From Tamlana carrageenivorans (GTDB lineage: Bacteria > Bacteroidota > Bacteroidia > Flavobacteriales > Flavobacteriaceae), in the NCBI RefSeq assembly GCF_002893765.1, contig NZ_CP025938.1:3057501-3121500 (forward strand): DNA of 64,000 nt, read 5' to 3'. Made by a program: the position numbers and the translations under genes. Within the stretch, counting starts at the first letter, position 1, and the number at the start of each line of letters is the position of its first letter. The notes beneath the pieces were generated by a model, which did no database searches, had not been told where the DNA came from, and saw only the letters and a list, made by a program, of their open reading frames with translations. Below are positions 51,370 through 60,012 of this stretch, piece by piece.

Positions 51370-52338
51370 ATGTTATTTCAAAGAAAATTAATCAGACTTA
51401 CTTTAAGCTTTTTGTTACTAGTTTCATTATGCTCTTGTAGCAGTGATGATGATTCTAATAGTGGAGAAAAACCTTCAACTATAACAGATATTGTAATGGA
51501 TAAACCAGAACTATCTAGTTTAGCTGCTGCCTTAGAGGTGGCTGGATTAGATGACGATTTAGACGGTTCGGGAAGTTTTACATTGTTTGCCCCTAATAAT
51601 ACAGCCTTTCAAGTATTATTAGATTCCAATGCATCATGGAATTCCTTAGCTGATGTTCCAGTAGAAACCCTTCAAGCTGTGTTATTATTTCATGTTGTTG
51701 GTGTTGAAATTAATTCTACCGACTTATCTAACACCTATGTAAATACCTTGTCTACCGGACCAAATAGTGAGCCTTTGTCGCTACAGGTGGAAACCACTGG
51801 TGGTGTCGTGTTTAACGGTAGCGCCCAGCCTATAAGCGTCGATTATGATGCAACAAATGGTGTGGTACATATTATAGACGAAGTGATGTTACCAAATAAT
51901 ATAGTAACTTTGGCGTTAAATAATAGTGGCTTTACATCATTAGTGGCCGCATTAATCGACAGCAGACATACTACAGATTTTGTTTCAGTGCTTTCAGGTG
52001 ATGGTCCTTTTACTGTTTTTGCTCCTACAAATCAAGCATTTCAAAATCTGTTAGACTCTAATAGTGCTTGGAACTCTTTGGCAGATATTCCTATTACAAC
52101 TTTAGACGCTGTTTTGAAATATCATGTGATTACACCTGCCAATGTTCAGTCAGATCAGTTAAGTAACGGCGATGTTACCATGTTAAGCGGTGGTAAAATT
52201 ACCATAGATTTATCTGATGGAGCTCAAATAATGACCAGTAGCAATCAAACAGTTAATATTATTGTTAGTCCACAAACAACAGATGTACAAGGGACTAATG
52301 GCGTTATTCATGCTATTGATGCAGTGCTTTTACCTTAA
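51370..52338 (+). CDS. Fasciclin (FAS1) repeat lipoprotein
   Basis: From ATG 51370 this 322-residue protein has a lipoprotein signal (SFLLLVSLCSC), a Ser/Asp linker and two FAS1 domains (about 40-180 and 185-322), each with SFTLFAPNNTAF or PFTVFAPTNQAF and a VVHIIDEVMLP / VIHAIDAVLLP end. FAS1 domains mediate adhesion at the cell surface. An in-frame ATG at 51304 would lie within the leader operator. It is the first gene after the CarH-like regulator and is probably co-regulated with the carotenoid genes. Confidence 0.88.
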   Translation: MLFQRKLIRLTLSFLLLVSLCSCSSDDDSNSGEKPSTITDIVMDKPELSSLAAALEVAGLDDDLDGSGSFTLFAPNNTAFQVLLDSNASWNSLADVPVETLQAVLLFHVVGVEINSTDLSNTYVNTLSTGPNSEPLSLQVETTGGVVFNGSAQPISVDYDATNGVVHIIDEVMLPNNIVTLALNNSGFTSLVAALIDSRHTTDFVSVLSGDGPFTVFAPTNQAFQNLLDSNSAWNSLADIPITTLDAVLKYHVITPANVQSDQLSNGDVTMLSGGKITIDLSDGAQIMTSSNQTVNIIVSPQTTDVQGTNGVIHAIDAVLLP

Positions 52339-52386
52339 ACAGAACAGATTTGTTTTAACCAGCTAAGGCTACTAACTACCTGACAT

Positions 52387-53868
52387 TTGAAAAAAAATAT
52401 ATACATAATAGGTTCTGGGTTTTCGGCATTATCGGCGTCTTGTTATCTAGCTCAGGCGGGGTACCAAGTAACGATTCTTGAAAAAAATAAAACCGTAGGA
52501 GGTCGTGCTAGACAGCTTCTTAGAGACGGATTTACATTTGATATCGGACCCACATGGTACTGGATGCCGGATGTGTTTGAGAAATTTTTCTCCGATTTTA
52601 ATAAGAAGCCTTCCGATTTTTACGAACTGGAAAAGTTAGACCCAGCTTATCAAGTCTATTTTGATGAAGCTGATGCGATTACCATTCCAGGGCATTTAGA
52701 GGCCATTTATAAGGTTTTTGAAAATGAAGAGCCAGGAAGCTCTAAACACCTTAAAGCCTTTCTTAAATCTGCAGCCTATAATTATGATGTATCTATTAAT
52801 AATCTGGTTTATAAGCCAGGAGCCTCGGCATTAGAATTAGTAACACCGGAGACTATTGCTAAAATTACTCAGTTTTTTTCAACCTTAAGATCTCAGGTTA
52901 GAAAGCATATTAAGAGTAAAAAACTGATTCAAATTTTAGAGTTTCCGGTGTTGTTCTTAGGGGCTAAGCCAAGTAATACGCCTGCGTTTTATAATTTTAT
53001 GAATTATGCCGATTTTGTATTAGGGACATGGCATCCTAAAGGTGGTATGTATATGGTTATTGAGGCCATGACTACCTTAGCAAAATCATTAGGTGTAGTT
53101 TTTAAAACAAATGCCAATGTTGAGGAAATAAAGGTAAATGCTCAAGGCGAAGTAGAGGCATTGATTGTAAATGGAGAAAACCTAGAAACAAAATTGGTTT
53201 TAAGTGGCGCCGATTACCATCATACCGAAACTTTGTTACCTAAAAAGTACCGGCAATATTCTGAAACGTATTGGGAGTCAAAAGTATTTGCACCGTCTTC
53301 CTTGCTTTTTTATGTGGGATTCGATAAAAAATTAGAACGTGTTTGTCATCATACTTTATTTTTTGACACCGATTTTGATACGCATGCTAAAAGTATTTAC
53401 GATACCCCCGAATGGCCAGAAAAACCCTTGTTTTATGCAAGCTTTCCATCTATTACCGATGCTAGTTTTGCACCAGAGGGAAATGAAGCTGGGACTTTTT
53501 TAATTCCCTTAGCTCCAGGCATAAAAGATACGCCTCAAATTCGAGACGAATACTTTAATCTAATTATAGAACGGTTAGAACGTTTAACAAATCAAAAAGT
53601 TCGAGAGCACATTATTTTAAAAGAGAGTTTTTGTGTCAATGATTTTATAAAGGATTATAACTCTTATAAAGGGAATGCCTATGGTCTGGCAAATATTTTA
53701 ACACAAACCGCTTTTTTAAGACCAAAAATAAAAAGTAAAAAAGTGAAGGGATTATTTTTTACAGGACAATTAACAGTGCCAGGTCCCGGAGTGCCACCAT
53801 CTTTAATCTCCGGAAAAATCGCATCAGATTCAATTTTAAAAACTTACAAAAATGAAGCAGTTATTTGA
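52387..53868 (+). CDS. crtI: Phytoene desaturase
   Basis: This 493-residue FAD enzyme introduces double bonds into phytoene to make lycopene. It has the dinucleotide motif YIIGSGFSALSASCYLAQAG (residues about 5-24) then VGGRARQL, and the C-terminal carotenoid-desaturase block FTGQLTVPGPGVPPSLISG. Start is TTG 52387, which gives the family N-terminus MKKNIYIIGSG. The stop overlaps the crtB start by 17 bp. Confidence 0.95.
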   Translation: MKKNIYIIGSGFSALSASCYLAQAGYQVTILEKNKTVGGRARQLLRDGFTFDIGPTWYWMPDVFEKFFSDFNKKPSDFYELEKLDPAYQVYFDEADAITIPGHLEAIYKVFENEEPGSSKHLKAFLKSAAYNYDVSINNLVYKPGASALELVTPETIAKITQFFSTLRSQVRKHIKSKKLIQILEFPVLFLGAKPSNTPAFYNFMNYADFVLGTWHPKGGMYMVIEAMTTLAKSLGVVFKTNANVEEIKVNAQGEVEALIVNGENLETKLVLSGADYHHTETLLPKKYRQYSETYWESKVFAPSSLLFYVGFDKKLERVCHHTLFFDTDFDTHAKSIYDTPEWPEKPLFYASFPSITDASFAPEGNEAGTFLIPLAPGIKDTPQIRDEYFNLIIERLERLTNQKVREHIILKESFCVNDFIKDYNSYKGNAYGLANILTQTAFLRPKIKSKKVKGLFFTGQLTVPGPGVPPSLISGKIASDSILKTYKNEAVI

Positions 53869-54694
53869 TGATGTTTCTTACTCTTGCAGTAAGCTTGTTA
53901 CCCAAAAATACAGTACATCCTTTTCCTTGGCTACCAGGATGTTGTCGCCAAAAATACGTGCAGATATCTATAATATTTATGGTTTTGTTCGCCTTGCCGA
54001 TGAAATTGTAGATTCCTTTCACGATTACAATAAAGAAGATTTGTTTTTAGAGTTCGAAAATCAATATTACGAATCTAAAAACAGAGGCATTTGCTTAAAT
54101 CCTATAATTAATGCTTTTATTCATACCGTAAATAAATATGAAATTCAAGAGCACTTAGTGCAGGCTTTTTTAAATAGCATGAAAGCCGATTTATATAAAA
54201 CATCTTATACCAATGTAGATGAATATAAGGCGTATATTTATGGTTCGGCAGATGTGGTCGGACTTATGTGCTTAAAAGTTTTTGTAAATGGTGATCAACA
54301 AAAGTACGACGATCTTAAAGATGCGGCTATGCGATTAGGCTCTGCATTTCAAAAGGTGAATTTCTTAAGGGATTTAAAAGATGATTACGAAGTTTTAAAC
54401 CGTTCTTATTTTCCTAATGTTAATTTAGCTTCGTTAGACGATCAATTAAAAGCCTCTATTATTGAGGAAATTGAAGCCGATTTTGAATATGCCTTTCATC
54501 ATGGCGTATTGAAATTACCGGTTGAAGCAAAATTTGGAGTTTATATGGCCTATCGATACTATTTAAGATTATTGAAAAAATTAAAAAAAGTATCTTTTTC
54601 TGATATAATGAAAACTAGAATTAGGGTTTCTAATATTATGAAGATGAGTTTGTTAGCTAGAAGTTATGTTAAATATAAATTAAATATCATTTAA
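53852..54694 (+). CDS. crtB: Phytoene synthase
   Basis: This 280-residue squalene/phytoene synthase joins two geranylgeranyl diphosphates. The two Asp-rich motifs are DEIVD (in VRLADEIVDSF) and DLKDD (in NFLRDLKDDYEVLNRSYFP). It overlaps crtI by 17 bp and shares its last base with the next start codon (TAATG), so translation is tightly coupled. Confidence 0.95.
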   Translation: MKQLFDDVSYSCSKLVTQKYSTSFSLATRMLSPKIRADIYNIYGFVRLADEIVDSFHDYNKEDLFLEFENQYYESKNRGICLNPIINAFIHTVNKYEIQEHLVQAFLNSMKADLYKTSYTNVDEYKAYIYGSADVVGLMCLKVFVNGDQQKYDDLKDAAMRLGSAFQKVNFLRDLKDDYEVLNRSYFPNVNLASLDDQLKASIIEEIEADFEYAFHHGVLKLPVEAKFGVYMAYRYYLRLLKKLKKVSFSDIMKTRIRVSNIMKMSLLARSYVKYKLNII

Positions 54695-55131
54695 TGAAAT
54701 TTGTACTTTTATATCTCATAAATATGATGCTTTTAAGTACTAATCCGCCAGATTTTGTTTTGGAATATCATGAGGCCTTGACCAAAGAAAAAGAATTGCA
54801 ATTTATTGAAAAATATGAAAATGATTCAGATGTTGATATTCAAGCTTATGTTATTTCTTTTAAAATGAAGCAGGCCAAGTATGAACTCCTGCCGTGGAAC
54901 AAAGTTAAAGTGTTTAATAGATATAAAAACCGCTTAGATAAACTCATTGCTATATATGGTAATAATATCCATTTAAGATATGTGCGACTCGTTATTCAAG
55001 AAAATGTTCCGAGTTTTTTAAATTATAATTCGGATATTGAAAAGGATAAGGCATTTTTAATAAAAATGATGAATCATAAAGATAAAGTCGATTATATGGA
55101 TGCCTACATTGTAAAAAATACCTCGATATGA
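54694..55131 (+). CDS. Hypothetical protein within the carotenoid operon (145 aa)
   Basis: The product begins with a hydrophobic stretch (MKFVLLYLINMMLLS), possibly a signal or membrane anchor, then a charged helical domain with LPWNKVKVFNRYKNRLDKLIAI, HLRYVRLVIQENVPSFLNY and MMNHKDKVDYMDAYI. No known domain is recognised. It is joined to crtB by TAATG and to crtZ by a 4-bp overlap, so it is certainly translated with them. I infer a link to carotenoid or membrane processing. Confidence 0.8.
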   Translation: MKFVLLYLINMMLLSTNPPDFVLEYHEALTKEKELQFIEKYENDSDVDIQAYVISFKMKQAKYELLPWNKVKVFNRYKNRLDKLIAIYGNNIHLRYVRLVIQENVPSFLNYNSDIEKDKAFLIKMMNHKDKVDYMDAYIVKNTSI

Positions 55132-55583
55132 ATGTTTTGATTTATATAGGAACGACGCTGTTAACCTTCATTATTATGGAAGGTGTTACTTGGTGTACCC
55201 ATAAATACATCATGCATGGTTTTGGCTGGTTTTTGCACGCCGACCATCATCAACCTGGGTATCCACATGTATTTGAAAAAAATGATGCTTTTTTCGTGAT
55301 TTTTGCAATTCCCAGCATTTTGTTATTTTATTTTGGTGTTAGCCCAGAGTTAAACGTGCTTTTCTTTATAGGTCTAGGGATTTTTTGCTACGGTGTTTCT
55401 TATTTTTTAATTCATGATGTTTTAATACATAAGCGTTTTAATTGGTTTAAGAATACCAAAAATTGGTATTTAAAGGGCTTACGTAAAGCTCATCGTATAC
55501 ATCACAAACACCTAGATAAACCCGACGGTGAATGTTTTGGGATGTTATTGGTGCCTTTCAAATATTTTAAAAAATCACAGTGA
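55128..55583 (+). CDS. crtZ: Beta-carotene hydroxylase
   Basis: This 151-residue membrane di-iron hydroxylase of the fatty acid hydroxylase superfamily converts beta-carotene to zeaxanthin. It has the His clusters HKYIMHGFGWFLHADHH, HDVLIHKRF and HRIHHKH. It overlaps both neighbours by 4 bp. Confidence 0.95.
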   Translation: MNVLIYIGTTLLTFIIMEGVTWCTHKYIMHGFGWFLHADHHQPGYPHVFEKNDAFFVIFAIPSILLFYFGVSPELNVLFFIGLGIFCYGVSYFLIHDVLIHKRFNWFKNTKNWYLKGLRKAHRIHHKHLDKPDGECFGMLLVPFKYFKKSQ

Positions 55584-56275
55584 ATCACTATTTATATTTA
55601 ATACTAAATCTGGGAAGTCTAAGCATTCCTTTACTGTATAGTATTTTTGAAAAAAAATTTCACTTTATACAATATTTTAAATCCGCTTCATATAGTATTT
55701 TATTAGTAGCCTTCCCATTCTTAATATGGGATGCTTGGTTTACCTCAATAGGGGTTTGGGGATTTAATTCAGATTACCATTTGTCATTTTTAATTTTTAA
55801 AATGCCTATAGAAGAATGGCTATTTTTCTTATGCATTCCTTACGCTTGTTTGTTTACCTATGAAGTAATTGGATATTACTTTCCAAATTTTAAAATATCA
55901 CGCTTATGGACGGCTTGGGTGAGTGGGGTGTTAATAATTTTAACCAGTAGTTTGCTTTTATATCATTTTGGGAAATGGTATACGACCATCAATTTTATGT
56001 TTTTTATACTATTAATGGGTTATGGATTGCGATATCACCTGGAGACTTTAAGACGGTATTTACCTGTGTTTTCTATCATATTGGTGCCTTTTTTTATAGT
56101 AAACGGAGTGCTTACAGGTGGATTTACTGAAGCGCCAGTTGTGTTTTATGACGATTCTGAAAACATGGGTTTTCGTTTGTTTACTATCCCTTTTGAAGAT
56201 GCTTTTTACGCTTTTAACCTACTGTTTTCTGTACAATTACTGTTTAATTTTTTTAAAAGAAAATACCATGCTTAA
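55580..56275 (+). CDS. Lycopene cyclase domain protein (CrtYcd type)
   Basis: This 231-residue membrane protein has the two-part lycopene cyclase fold: WDAWFTSIGVWGFN and PIEEWLFFLCIPYACLFTYE in the first half, and TEAPVVFYDDSENMGFRLFTIPFEDAFYAF in the second (in parts). It cyclises lycopene to beta-carotene, the substrate of CrtZ. It is a fused CrtYc/CrtYd type, unrelated to the flavin-type CrtY. Start codon is GTG 55580, overlapping the crtZ stop. Confidence 0.92.
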   Translation: MNHYLYLILNLGSLSIPLLYSIFEKKFHFIQYFKSASYSILLVAFPFLIWDAWFTSIGVWGFNSDYHLSFLIFKMPIEEWLFFLCIPYACLFTYEVIGYYFPNFKISRLWTAWVSGVLIILTSSLLLYHFGKWYTTINFMFFILLMGYGLRYHLETLRRYLPVFSIILVPFFIVNGVLTGGFTEAPVVFYDDSENMGFRLFTIPFEDAFYAFNLLFSVQLLFNFFKRKYHA

Positions 56276-56459
56276 TTTATGTATGATTTTGTTTTTCGCT
56301 GTTTTGTCATTTCGGCAGAAGGAGGAACGACTAACGAGAAATTTCATGGTAACCAAATGCTACTTAATGCATCTTGTTAATGACAGGATTCCTGTGATCA
56401 GATGGATTAAGTTTATTAAAAACAATCTTTTTCAAATAAAAAACGCCTATGTTAAATAA
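56268..56459 (+). CDS. Small ORF (63 aa) running through a REP-like repeat
   Basis: An ATG at 56268 overlaps the cyclase stop and the frame ends at 56459, overlapping the tspO start by 11 bp, so it tiles like an operon gene. But its DNA (about 56305-56400: TGTCATTTCGGCAGAAGGAG..., then GAGAAATTTCAT, and GACAGGATTCCTGT) looks like a decayed intergenic REP-type element of Bacteroidota, and the peptide (SFRQKEERLTRNFMVTKCY) has no family. I regard translation as possible but function as doubtful. Confidence 0.35.
   Translation: MLNLCMILFFAVLSFRQKEERLTRNFMVTKCYLMHLVNDRIPVIRWIKFIKNNLFQIKNAYVK
56305..56400. repeat. REP-like element inside the carotenoid operon
   Basis: Sequence features typical of flavobacterial REP elements appear in order: TGTCATTTCGGC, GAGGAACGA, GAGAAATTTCAT, TGCTACTTAATGC and ACAGGATTCCTGTGATC. 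It fills most of the 173 bp between the cyclase and tspO genes, the only sizeable gap in an otherwise overlapping gene chain. Confidence 0.5.
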
Positions 56460-56922
56460 TAAATACATCCGATTTGGCATTTTTCTAATTACTAATATAC
56501 TGGTTTTAGTGATTGGAGCGGTGTTAATGAATAATGGGCCGCAATCTGAATGGTACACCTCATTAAATCAGGCACCTTGGACCCCACCAGGCTGGGTTTT
56601 TGGGGTTGCTTGGTTTTCAATCATGTTTCTTTTTGCGTTTTACATGGCCAAGCTTAGTTTTCAATTTGAGCCATTTAGTAAATACCTTATTGTACTTTAT
56701 GGTTTACAATGGGTGTTAAACGTGAGCTGGAATTATATTTTCTTTAATAAACATGAGGTTTTGATAGGGCTCATTACAATTGTGCTGCTCTGGCTTCTCG
56801 TCGGGTTTTTTACTTTAGGTTTTCTTAAGAAGCTTAAGTTTTACACGCTTTTGATAGGTCCCTATTTAATTTGGATGACTATTGCAACAAGTTTAAACGC
56901 CTATATCTATTTTAATAATTAA
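56449..56922 (+). CDS. TspO/MBR family tryptophan-rich sensory protein
   Basis: This 157-residue five-helix membrane protein has the family block WYTSLNQAPWTPPGWVFGVAW and many Trp residues. TspO binds porphyrins and has been linked to light- and oxygen-dependent control of pigment genes in Rhodobacter; here it lies in a light-protection operon. It is followed by the SRPBCC gene after 3 bp. Confidence 0.92.
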   Translation: MLNNKYIRFGIFLITNILVLVIGAVLMNNGPQSEWYTSLNQAPWTPPGWVFGVAWFSIMFLFAFYMAKLSFQFEPFSKYLIVLYGLQWVLNVSWNYIFFNKHEVLIGLITIVLLWLLVGFFTLGFLKKLKFYTLLIGPYLIWMTIATSLNAYIYFNN

Positions 56923-56925
56923 AGC

Positions 56926-57411
56926 ATGATGAAGTTAGAAAAACATTCTGGGATCTACACACTGTATACCGAGCAAATTCTAAATATACCATTAGAGGAA
57001 GCTTGGTTGTTTTTTAGTGCGCCAGAAAACCTTAAAGAAATAACGCCTCCTAAAATGGGTTTTGAAATCACGTCTAAAGTAGATAAAGGAGCTTACCCCG
57101 GACAAATAATCACCTATAAAGTGGGTGTTATTTCAGGAATAACACAAAATTGGGTAACAGAAATTACTCAAGTTAAGCCTCAGGAATTTTTTATTGATGA
57201 ACAACGATTTGGCCCTTACAGCTTATGGCATCATGAACATTTTTTTGAAGCCATGTCTGAAGGTAAAACTTTAATGAAAGATAAAATATCGTATAAATTA
57301 CCCATGGGGTTTTTAGGCGATTTAGCGCATCGTTTTTACGTGAAAAATGAGCTTAAAGCTATTTTTGAATATAGGTATGAGGTCTTAGAAAAACGATTCA
57401 ATGGAAAATAA
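56926..57411 (+). CDS. SRPBCC family protein (cell-division-inhibitor-like)
   Basis: This 161-residue protein has the START/SRPBCC ligand-binding fold: EEAWLFFSAPENLKEITPPKMGFEI (in part), HHEHFFEAM and DLAHRFYVKNELKAIFEYRYEVL. The same family commonly sits next to photolyase genes and is labelled cell division inhibitor in COG, though this role is not proven. It overlaps the photolyase gene by 11 bp. Confidence 0.87.
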   Translation: MMKLEKHSGIYTLYTEQILNIPLEEAWLFFSAPENLKEITPPKMGFEITSKVDKGAYPGQIITYKVGVISGITQNWVTEITQVKPQEFFIDEQRFGPYSLWHHEHFFEAMSEGKTLMKDKISYKLPMGFLGDLAHRFYVKNELKAIFEYRYEVLEKRFNGK

Positions 57412-58693
57412 CATTACGGTTTTTTGGTTTCGTCGCGATTTGCGTTTGGAGGATAATACCGCCCTTCATTTTGCGCTAAATTCAGGAAATAAGGTTTTAC
57501 CCATATTTATTTTTGATGAAGATATTATTGAGGCACTCCCCGAAACTGATCCTAGAATTACGTTTATTTATAACAGCTTAAAAGAGATTGATTTATTGCT
57601 TAAATCCTTCGGAAGTTCACTACTAGTTTTAAAAGGAAAACCATTAAACGTTTGGAAGAAGCTATGTGCTAAATATCGTATTGAAAAGGTATATTTTAAT
57701 AAGGATTACGAGCCTTATGCGATAAAAAGAGATCATCAGGTATCTGCATTGCTTAAGACTCAAAATATAACGACTCATGCTTATAAAGATCAGGTTATTT
57801 TTGAAGAACATGAGGTTTTAAAGGCAGACCAAAGTCCGTATACCGTTTATACGCCTTATAAAAATCAGTGGTTGAAACATTTCGATTTAAAAGTGCATAC
57901 GGCTTTATATGATTGTGTAAGTAATAAATCACAGTTTTTAGAGTTTCAGAGCACTTTTCCAAGCCTTGAAAATCTTGGTTTTATGGAAAGCGACATCCAA
58001 GTCAAACCCTATCAATTAAATGATTTGAAAGCTTATGAAGCGTATAGAGACTATCCGGCCTTAGATAAAACCTCAAATTTGTCTCCATATTTGCGTTTTG
58101 GTCTGGTTAGTATTCGTAAAATGGTAGCTCATGCGCATCAAACCAATGCTGTTTTTTTAAGTGAACTTATTTGGCGTGAATTTTTTATGCAGATATTATT
58201 TCATTTCCCGAAAGTGGTGACACAAAATTTTAAATCTAAATACGATAATGTTATTTGGAGGCATGATGAATCTGATTTTAAAAAATGGTGTACTGGTCAA
58301 ACGGGGTACCCTTTGGTAGATGCTGGCATGCGAGAGCTTAATAAAACGGGGTATATGCATAACCGTGTACGTATGATTACGGCAGGGTTTTTATGCAAGC
58401 ACTTGTTAATAGATTGGCGTTGGGGTGAAGCCTATTTTGCTGAAAAATTATTAGACTTCGAGCTGGCTTCTAATAATGGGAATTGGCAATGGGCAGCGGG
58501 CACAGGCTGCGATGCCGCGCCATATTTTCGAATATTTAATCCCACAACCCAAATTAAAAAGTTTGATAAAGATTTCGAATATATAAAACGATGGGTACCC
58601 GAGTTTCAGGAGTTAAATTATCCGCAACCCATGGTTGAACACAAAGCTGCCAGAGAGCGCTGTTTACAAGTTTATCGTCACGCTTTAAGTTAG
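57401..58693 (+). CDS. Cryptochrome/photolyase family protein
   Basis: This 430-residue flavoprotein has the N-terminal antenna-binding fold (VFWFRRDLRLEDNTALHFAL) and the FAD domain with LIWREFFMQ, MRELNKTGYMHNRVRM, and NNGNWQWAAGTGCDAAPYFRIFNP. Together these are the class I CPD photolyase pattern, which repairs UV-induced pyrimidine dimers using blue light. It is the last gene of the operon; a strong terminator follows 19 bp after its stop. Confidence 0.94.
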   Translation: MENNITVFWFRRDLRLEDNTALHFALNSGNKVLPIFIFDEDIIEALPETDPRITFIYNSLKEIDLLLKSFGSSLLVLKGKPLNVWKKLCAKYRIEKVYFNKDYEPYAIKRDHQVSALLKTQNITTHAYKDQVIFEEHEVLKADQSPYTVYTPYKNQWLKHFDLKVHTALYDCVSNKSQFLEFQSTFPSLENLGFMESDIQVKPYQLNDLKAYEAYRDYPALDKTSNLSPYLRFGLVSIRKMVAHAHQTNAVFLSELIWREFFMQILFHFPKVVTQNFKSKYDNVIWRHDESDFKKWCTGQTGYPLVDAGMRELNKTGYMHNRVRMITAGFLCKHLLIDWRWGEAYFAEKLLDFELASNNGNWQWAAGTGCDAAPYFRIFNPTTQIKKFDKDFEYIKRWVPEFQELNYPQPMVEHKAARERCLQVYRHALS

Positions 58694-58712
58694 AGACCTA
58701 GTGATTGAATTA

Positions 58713-58752
58713 AAAACCCCATAATGAAACCTAAGTTTCATTATGGGGTTTT
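58713..58752. terminator. Strong bidirectional terminator after the photolyase gene
   Basis: AAAACCCCATAATGAAAC (58713-58730) and GTTTCATTATGGGGTTTT (58735-58752) are perfect 18-bp arms around CTAA, with T-rich ends on both strands. It closes the carotenoid operon and the convergent M28 peptidase gene. Confidence 0.95.
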
Positions 58753-58795
58753 GTAATATTTTATACTAAACTATTAAGCTAGTAAAATCAGAAAT

Positions 58796-59803
58796 TTAAT
58801 CCAATTTTACACGGTTTTCACGATTAGCCAGTTCCCAAGCGGTGTAAAAAACCAAACGCGTACGGGTTTCTAAAAACGGATAATTAATTTTATCGGGCGT
58901 ATCACTTGGCCTGTGGTAATCCTCGTGGGTTCCGTTAAAATAGAAAATCACAGGAATGTTGTTTTTTGCAAAATTATAGTGGTCAGAACGGTAATAAAAA
59001 CGGTTAGGATCGTTTTCATCATTATAGGTGTAATCCAATTCTAAGTTTACATATTTTTTATTTACAGCTTCAGATACCTCATGCAGTTCCTTACTTAATT
59101 TATCTGATCCTATTAAATACAAATAATTTTTTCCGTCTTTATGTTTGTCATCTACGCGACCAATCATATCGATGTTTAAATCGGTAACGGTATGCTCTAG
59201 AGGGAAAATAGGCTCTACATCGGTATAATATTTAGACCCTTGTAAACCAATTTCTTCAGCGGTAACATGTAGAAATAAAATGGTTCGTTTTGGTTCGTGA
59301 CCAGCCTTTTCCGCAGCTTTAAAAGCTTTAGCTATTTCTAAAATGGCTACGGTTCCAGAACCATCGTCATCGGCACCATTATTAATGGCTCCATTTGAAG
59401 ATACGCCGATGTGATCTAAATGTGCTGAAATAACTAATATTTCATCTGGTTTTTCAGAACCTTTAATATAAGCTAAAACATTTTCAGAATCTTTTGTACC
59501 TGTTGGAAGAAAAGAGGAAGGTACTTTTTGAAAATAGTTGCCTTCTGCAATAGGTGAAGGAATTTCATGAGCGATGTAGAAATTTTTCAAAAACTCAACA
59601 GCTTTTTTTTGTCCAGGTTCACCGGTACCACGACCTTCAAATTCATCTGAAGCATAGGTGTAAAGATTTTTCTTTAGGCTTTCGGCGCTTATTGTTTTAG
59701 CATAAGGCTCAGGAGAGGTTTTACTAACGGTTTTATTTTGTGAGCTACTGTTACAAGAGTTTAATAAAATTGCAGCACATAAAAGGGTGATAAAATGTTT
59801 CAA
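58796..59803 (-). CDS. M28 family metallopeptidase lipoprotein
   Basis: This 335-residue protein has a lipoprotein signal (LLCAAILLNSC) and an M28 aminopeptidase domain with zinc ligands in SAHLDHIGVSSNGAINNGADDDGSGTVAILEIAKAF (in part), VTAEEIGLQGSKYY, IDMIGRVD and the late GTHEDYHRPSDTPDK. It likely trims peptides at the cell surface or periplasm. The gene stands alone. Confidence 0.93.
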   Translation of the reverse strand: MKHFITLLCAAILLNSCNSSSQNKTVSKTSPEPYAKTISAESLKKNLYTYASDEFEGRGTGEPGQKKAVEFLKNFYIAHEIPSPIAEGNYFQKVPSSFLPTGTKDSENVLAYIKGSEKPDEILVISAHLDHIGVSSNGAINNGADDDGSGTVAILEIAKAFKAAEKAGHEPKRTILFLHVTAEEIGLQGSKYYTDVEPIFPLEHTVTDLNIDMIGRVDDKHKDGKNYLYLIGSDKLSKELHEVSEAVNKKYVNLELDYTYNDENDPNRFYYRSDHYNFAKNNIPVIFYFNGTHEDYHRPSDTPDKINYPFLETRTRLVFYTAWELANRENRVKLD

Positions 59804-59979
59804 ATTAAATGATATTTATAATTTTGAAGCTATAATACAAAAATGAATTTATTGAAAATCTGTTTTATTTCATTTTAACAGTTCTACAGTCTATTATTTA
59901 GCTTGATTTTTTAAATTATTATTATTTCCCTAAAAAACATAGCATGATAAAAGTCAGTATACCTATCTTTTTTATAAAT

Positions 59980-59987
59980 TACATTTG
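59980..59987 (+). promoter_or_regulatory. -7 promoter element of the AspT-like transporter gene
   Basis: TACATTTG fits TAnnTTTG and lies 25 bp before the ATG at 60013. No clear -33 TTG was found. Confidence 0.5.
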
Positions 59988-60012
59988 TAACTTGATTTTA
60001 AAATATTAATCG

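Noticed and set aside
56118..56459. 113-codon frame beginning inside the lycopene cyclase gene
   Set aside because: The first 50 codons are an off-frame reading of the cyclase; only the part after ATG 56268 could be independent, and it is listed separately with low confidence.
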